Below are positions 6,847-10,602 of a stretch of 10,602 bases of DNA, in pieces. The position numbers were made by a program, and so were the translations under genes. Source of the stretch: JAHIYG01 sp041306075. Its GTDB lineage: Archaea > Altiarchaeota > Altiarchaeia > IMC4 > SCGC-AAA252-I15. The stretch covers positions 1 to 10,602 of the forward strand of contig JBFYKH010000017.1 in the NCBI GenBank assembly GCA_041306075.1, read 5' to 3'. How positions within the stretch are numbered: position 1 is the first letter of the stretch; each line of letters opens with the position of its first letter. The notes under the pieces were generated by a model. The model did no database searches, had not been told where the DNA came from, and saw only the letters and a list, made by a program, of their open reading frames with translations.

Positions 6847-9210
6847 ATGGAAAAGGACTGTCTGCGGATAAAGGCGATTGAACTGTTGGCTGCCCTAATC
6901 CTACTCTCATTGACTACGTCCTCGGCATCCGCTATCCAGACTACATACTCTGTCATAGAGCCCGCTTGGCCTCCGGGCATTGACTTCTATGAGCCTGACA
7001 ACTCCCTAGTGGACGGCTCAACATTCGGTGGCAACCTCACTGTCAGAAAGGATGCTGGGGCCACAGTACTCGTCCTCTTCAACATCACCGGCGATGCGGA
7101 CTTCACGTCATTTACCGTGGACTCGTCAAACGGCATGACCGTCGTGGACTTCGCCGGGATAGAGAACGTGTCCGCGACCCACACCCTCTATGTGCGAAAC
7201 ACCCTCGGCTACGGCGTCTATGCATGCCCGTCCGCGACCAGCATCGGCCAGGTAACGGCATACTGCGCCGGCCGGGTCGTGTTCACGCACGCGGAATGCG
7301 CCGCCGCGACGGCGAAATCAGGCCTAACATGCTCCATCTCAGGCTCCGACTACCTGGTCGACGGCATGTCCGGTTCAGGCCTCGCGGAAAACACCGAAGC
7401 CGGGGACACAACGGTCAACCTGGACTACGGCCTCGACAGCGGCGTCAGGAGGGCGCCCCTGGAGGACGGAAGCGGCGTAATCCTGACCTATAACGTGCGC
7501 GCAGGAACTTACCCGCACGTGTACGAGGAGTCCTCGGGCCGGCTCGACCTGATGCTCGTCAACACGCCCCCCTCCATAACTGACACATACGACATCTTCA
7601 ACTACTCGCAGATAAAGGGGGAGGTCGCCTGGGCGGCCCTCACGCTCAACCTCAGCGCGAGAAACGCGACCATAGTGTTCGGGGAGACCGTGGACTTCAC
7701 GAACGTCGACGACCTGAACCTCGACCGCGACGTGAACCTCTCGTTCAACTACGTCGAGGTGAACACGACGTCGATGACCGCGTTCAACAAGACCGCCACC
7801 ATAACCCTCCGGAGCCTCAGCTTCCAGGCGGTCCGGATACTCAAGGACGGCGCGGACTGCGCGGACTGCGTCACCCTCAGCTACGAGGGCGGGGAGGCGG
7901 TCTTCACCGTGGAGCCGGGGCTCTCGAACTACCGGGCGGCCGAGATAGCCGGCTGGGTCAACTGGAACGTCATAGACCTGGCCAGCCACTGGATAGGCTC
8001 GACAGCCGACAACCGGGGCGTGATACTCGTAGGCAACGAGACGGGCGCCGCCACGTACAGGCAATACTACTCATCCAACGCCAGCGACCCCGCGTACGCG
8101 CCCAGGCTGGAGATGAACTACACGCTCAGGAGCATCACCATGTACAACAACCTCACGCTCTCGGGGGCATACGACCTGGACGACTACTTCTGGGACATGG
8201 ACCAGGACACGCTCACCTTCCAGACGTCCAACGACCACCCTAACATCCTCATAACCATCCACGACTCCGACCACACCGTGGACATAATGCCGCTCAACAA
8301 CTGGTACGGCACCGAATACGTAGTATTCACGGCTTCGGACGGCAGGGGCGGAGCCGTCGACAGCAACAACGTCACACTGTACGTCGTCGAGGGCGTGACG
8401 ACCACCACGACCGCCACAACCACGTCGAACGCGCCCCCCGTGGTCGGCGGGATAACCGGCGACAACCCGATAATACTCGTGGCCGGCGGCTACAAGACCG
8501 TCCAATACAACGTGTCCGTCTCGGACGAAGACGGGTGCGACGACCTGAACTACTACGGCGCGGTCATATGGGACGACGACGCCGCGGAACACAACGACCC
8601 CGAGAACAACAACCGGCTGTACAGGAACAACACGTGCAGCCTCACCTGCAACGGATACGACGGCCTCGTGAGCTGCAACTTCCGGATGATATACTACTCG
8701 GCTGCGTCGAACTCCTGGGCCGTGAACGTCACCGTCGACGACGGCAGCGCGGCCGGATACAACGTCACCTGGAACGTGAACGTCAGCTCCCTCGCAGCCG
8801 TCAACCTGACCTCGCAGACAATCAACTTCAGCGCGGGAGCCCCGGGAGGCAGGCTGAACCTCAGCCAGATAACGACCTGGGACACCCAGCTCTCCGTCCA
8901 GAACCTCGGCAACACCGAGGAGGACATGCTCGTCAGCGGAACCGACATGGCATGCTCGCTCGGCGCCATACCCGCAGGAAACGTGAAATACCACTCATCA
9001 TCCGGCCTGGACTACACGAGCGGCGGCATGTGCGCCCTCACAGGAAACAACGCCGACACATGCGACCCCCTGAAGGTCGACTTCAACCTGCCGAAGACCT
9101 CCGACGGCATCCCCTCGACCAAGAACGTCTACTGGAAGCTGAGGATACCCGACGGAGGGGTGTCAGGCAGCTGCAACGGAACACTAACAGCCGGAGGCTG
9201 GTTGGCATGA
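6847..9210 (+). CDS. Secreted multidomain glycoprotein with DNRLRE-like, cadherin-like and C-terminal beta-sandwich domains
   Basis: The product has 787 residues. Residues 1-29 form a Sec signal peptide with cleavage probably after SASA. Residues 30-180 are an N-terminal domain with cysteines at 127, 140, 151 and 162. Residues about 370-426 resemble the end of a DNRLRE/CBM96-like domain (DLASHWIG..., then YSSNASDPAYAPRLEMNYT). Residues 430-515 look cadherin-like: LDDYFWDMDQDTLTF, then FTASDGRGG and a closing strand. A Thr-rich linker follows at 518-527. Residues 530-650 form another Ig-like unit with four cysteines, and 653-787 a beta-sandwich-like domain containing YWKLRIP at 762-768. About 20 N-X-S/T sequons suggest heavy N-glycosylation. 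There is no membrane anchor, so the protein is released or held by a partner. The stop overlaps the start of the next gene (ATGA), which implies coupled translation. It may be an S-layer or adhesin protein; domain names are by pattern only. Confidence 0.8.
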   Translation: MEKDCLRIKAIELLAALILLSLTTSSASAIQTTYSVIEPAWPPGIDFYEPDNSLVDGSTFGGNLTVRKDAGATVLVLFNITGDADFTSFTVDSSNGMTVVDFAGIENVSATHTLYVRNTLGYGVYACPSATSIGQVTAYCAGRVVFTHAECAAATAKSGLTCSISGSDYLVDGMSGSGLAENTEAGDTTVNLDYGLDSGVRRAPLEDGSGVILTYNVRAGTYPHVYEESSGRLDLMLVNTPPSITDTYDIFNYSQIKGEVAWAALTLNLSARNATIVFGETVDFTNVDDLNLDRDVNLSFNYVEVNTTSMTAFNKTATITLRSLSFQAVRILKDGADCADCVTLSYEGGEAVFTVEPGLSNYRAAEIAGWVNWNVIDLASHWIGSTADNRGVILVGNETGAATYRQYYSSNASDPAYAPRLEMNYTLRSITMYNNLTLSGAYDLDDYFWDMDQDTLTFQTSNDHPNILITIHDSDHTVDIMPLNNWYGTEYVVFTASDGRGGAVDSNNVTLYVVEGVTTTTTATTTSNAPPVVGGITGDNPIILVAGGYKTVQYNVSVSDEDGCDDLNYYGAVIWDDDAAEHNDPENNNRLYRNNTCSLTCNGYDGLVSCNFRMIYYSAASNSWAVNVTVDDGSAAGYNVTWNVNVSSLAAVNLTSQTINFSAGAPGGRLNLSQITTWDTQLSVQNLGNTEEDMLVSGTDMACSLGAIPAGNVKYHSSSGLDYTSGGMCALTGNNADTCDPLKVDFNLPKTSDGIPSTKNVYWKLRIPDGGVSGSCNGTLTAGGWLA
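9193..9197 (+). promoter_or_regulatory. Ribosome binding site that fixes the start at 9207
   Basis: GGAGG lies nine bases before ATG 9207. It favours this start over upstream in-frame starts near 8535, which would translate an Arg-rich shadow of the previous gene. Confidence 0.65.
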
Positions 9211-10394
9211 GGGCAGCCGCGGCAGTCATCCTGCTCCTCGCCATGGCGGCCGCCGCCGACGCGACAGTCATCGGCGTAAGCCCCGCGAAGCTAGAATACA
9301 GGAACATAGCCCGTGGCCAGACGCAGACCGGCTACCTGACCGCAAGCACGACCGACGAAGGCCTCCGGTGCAGCGTGTCCACGTTCGGCGAGGCGTCGGA
9401 GTGGATACGCCTCGAAGACCCGCTTTTCACCATACCCGCCTCAGGCCAGCACCGCTTCCCCGTGGCCGTGACGGTCCCCGACGGCGTCCCCAACGGCGTC
9501 TACCACGCCGTCATAGAAGTCCGCACGGCAAGGAACCAGGCCGACGTCGGAGGCACGGGAGTGAACGTCAACGCCGCCATCTACATAAACACCATGATCG
9601 AAGTCGCCGGCTCCGAAGGCAGATGGTTCAAGGTCATGAACGTCACGGTATCCAACGCCAACGCCGGACAGCCCGTCAAGACCGAAGTCCAGGTGAAGAA
9701 CAACGCGGCAAGGCCCGTGACCCCCACCATATCCCTGCGCATGACCTCAAGGGACAAGGGGAGGACATACGCCTCGACGTCGCTGTCCCGGGACAGCGTG
9801 GAACCACTCGAGCGCAAGACGATAACCGCCAACATACCGTCGACCGGCATGGAGCCCGACCTCTACAACATGGAGGTGACGGTCACCATCGACGGCGAAA
9901 ACGCATGGGCCAGCGACAACCCCTTCTACCTTATCCCCGAAGGCGCCAAGCTCGAATACTACAAGCTTGAAGGCGCCCTCGAGGACGCGACAATAACCAA
10001 CGCCAACATGACGCTCGGCGAAAAAGCCGCCATAAGCGCGGACTTCAGAAACACCGGGGAAGCCCCAGTCTACGCCGTCCTAAGGGCCGACATCATATCG
10101 AACGGCAGCGTAATCTCCGCCCAAAAAAGCCCTGGAGAATACGTCGAACCAGGCCGCACAGCCAGGATGACTGTCGAATACCAGCCGTCCGCGGAAGGCG
10201 AATACGTGACCCGCATATGGGTGGAATACTCGGGCATACGCACTGCCGTCCGGGAAGCGAGAATAGCCGCGTGGAAGCATTATGAGCCGAAATTCAACAT
10301 ACCCGTGAACTTCACACTCATGGCCGTAATCCTGGTAGCTGCGGTGGCGTCATGGCTCGGCCTATACTGGTGGAAATACCATCGGAGAGACTAG
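9207..10394 (+). CDS. Membrane-anchored protein with Ig-like domains (COG1470/DUF916-like organisation)
   Basis: The product has 395 residues. Residues 1-19 are an Ala-rich signal peptide. Residues 20-135 form a first beta-sandwich: VSPAKLEYRNIARGQ, then WIRLEDPLFTIPASG, then VPDGVPNGVYHAVIEV. This matches the pattern of N-terminal domains in DUF916-like and COG1470-like surface proteins. Residues 140-250 and 255-356 are two further Ig-like domains (VKTEVQVKNNAARPVTPTISL and AAISADFRNTGEAPVYAVLR). A single hydrophobic segment at about 368-388 with a short basic tail (KYHRRD) anchors it in the membrane, domains outside. The start overlaps the upstream stop by four bases and has a GGAGG site, so the two proteins are probably made together and may form a complex. 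The frame continues upstream to 8535, but that part is an Arg-rich shadow. Biochemical function is unknown; a scaffold or receptor for the secreted partner is inferred. Confidence 0.82.
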   Translation: MRAAAAVILLLAMAAAADATVIGVSPAKLEYRNIARGQTQTGYLTASTTDEGLRCSVSTFGEASEWIRLEDPLFTIPASGQHRFPVAVTVPDGVPNGVYHAVIEVRTARNQADVGGTGVNVNAAIYINTMIEVAGSEGRWFKVMNVTVSNANAGQPVKTEVQVKNNAARPVTPTISLRMTSRDKGRTYASTSLSRDSVEPLERKTITANIPSTGMEPDLYNMEVTVTIDGENAWASDNPFYLIPEGAKLEYYKLEGALEDATITNANMTLGEKAAISADFRNTGEAPVYAVLRADIISNGSVISAQKSPGEYVEPGRTARMTVEYQPSAEGEYVTRIWVEYSGIRTAVREARIAAWKHYEPKFNIPVNFTLMAVILVAAVASWLGLYWWKYHRRD

Positions 10395-10397
10395 CAG

Positions 10398-10405
10398 CTT
10401 TAAAC
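10398..10405 (+). promoter_or_regulatory. TATA-like box of a leaderless gene
   Basis: CTTTAAAC lies in the 34-base gap after the 395-residue protein. Its centre is about 27 bases before ATG 10429 and no Shine-Dalgarno match precedes that ATG. This fits leaderless transcription and an independent promoter for the last gene. Confidence 0.55.
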
Positions 10406-10428
10406 CGAAAAAACAAATAACAAAGACG

Positions 10429-10602
10429 ATGGACTGCCGCCCACTAACCCTCCTAATCGCCCTGATGGTCCTTCCAGCATCCGTTTCCGCCGTCAGCATC
10501 GGTGCTGGTCCGAGCACGATAGATTACGGCCGCCTGGTTAAGGGCGGGTATGCGGAGGAGACCATCACCGTCAGTACGAGCGGGGGGGAGGAACTGGCCT
10601 GC
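10429..10602 (+). CDS. Secreted Ig-like protein, 3' partial, related to the preceding gene
   Basis: Only the first 58 codons are in the window; the frame is open to the edge. It begins with a signal peptide (about residues 1-21: basic start, hydrophobic core, SVSA before the cut). The mature part opens with VSIGAGPSTIDYGRLVKGGY. This matches the start of the 395-residue protein (VIGVSPAKLEYRNIARGQ) at the same spacing: a short strand, Pro, a hydrophobic-acidic-Tyr group, a basic-Gly turn, a Thr-rich strand and then a Cys. The two are probably paralogues or share the N-terminal domain. Length, anchor and function cannot be told from this fragment. Confidence 0.75.
   Translation, partial: MDCRPLTLLIALMVLPASVSAVSIGAGPSTIDYGRLVKGGYAEETITVSTSGGEELAC

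Noticed and set aside
8071..8994. Long minus-strand frame of 307 codons opposite the 787-residue gene
   Set aside because: It is Val- and Gly-rich, has no recognisable motif, and follows from GC-rich codon use on the coding strand, where signal peptide, sequons and domains are clear.
8535..9206. Frame upstream of ATG 9207 that would make a 619-residue protein
   Set aside because: The product of this part is Arg-rich shadow sequence. The signal peptide begins at ATG 9207.

Overview
The window looks archaeal. Short TATA-like boxes sit about 25 bases before starts, two genes appear leaderless, and other starts use Shine-Dalgarno matches. Isoleucine ATA and arginine AGG codons are common in GC-rich DNA. 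The glycine decarboxylase is split into two subunits, and the secreted proteins are rich in N-X-S/T sequons and Thr-rich linkers. The lineage cannot be fixed from the sequence; a GC-rich euryarchaeal, Altiarchaeota-like or DPANN-like genome would all fit.

Layout. (1) 2-2401: the 3' part of a large secreted or surface protein. It has a Thr-rich linker, a beta-propeller-like array of about 47-residue repeats, a second Thr-rich linker, three CGDG-type Cys-rich repeats and a Cys-dense tail. (2) 2424-5573: a compact operon for the glycine cleavage system, gcvH-gcvPA-gcvPB, with its own promoter and a 1-base gap and a 4-base overlap between genes. The H-protein appears to start at ATT. The T-protein and the dihydrolipoyl dehydrogenase are not in the window. 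(3) 5545-6288, minus strand: an unrecognised, probably soluble protein whose 3' end overlaps gcvPB. (4) 6351-6770: a small membrane-anchored protein with six extracytoplasmic cysteines, diverging from the previous gene across one TATA-like element. (5) 6847-10394: a 787-residue secreted multidomain protein translationally coupled (ATGA) to a 395-residue protein with Ig-like domains and a C-terminal membrane anchor. (6) 10429-10602: the beginning of a related secreted protein, cut by the window edge, with its own apparent leaderless promoter.

How it fits together. The glycine cleavage operon is a metabolic island between genes for the cell envelope. The 787/395 pair is the part most like a multi-gene system. 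The secreted partner ends in a beta-sandwich-like domain carrying a Trp-Lys-Leu motif, and the coupled gene makes a membrane-anchored Ig-like protein. This resembles the bacterial arrangement of WxL proteins with DUF916/DUF3324 anchors, but the parallel is inference. No RNA genes, insertion sequences, CRISPR arrays or integrase signatures were seen. No stretch over 300 bases lacks a gene.
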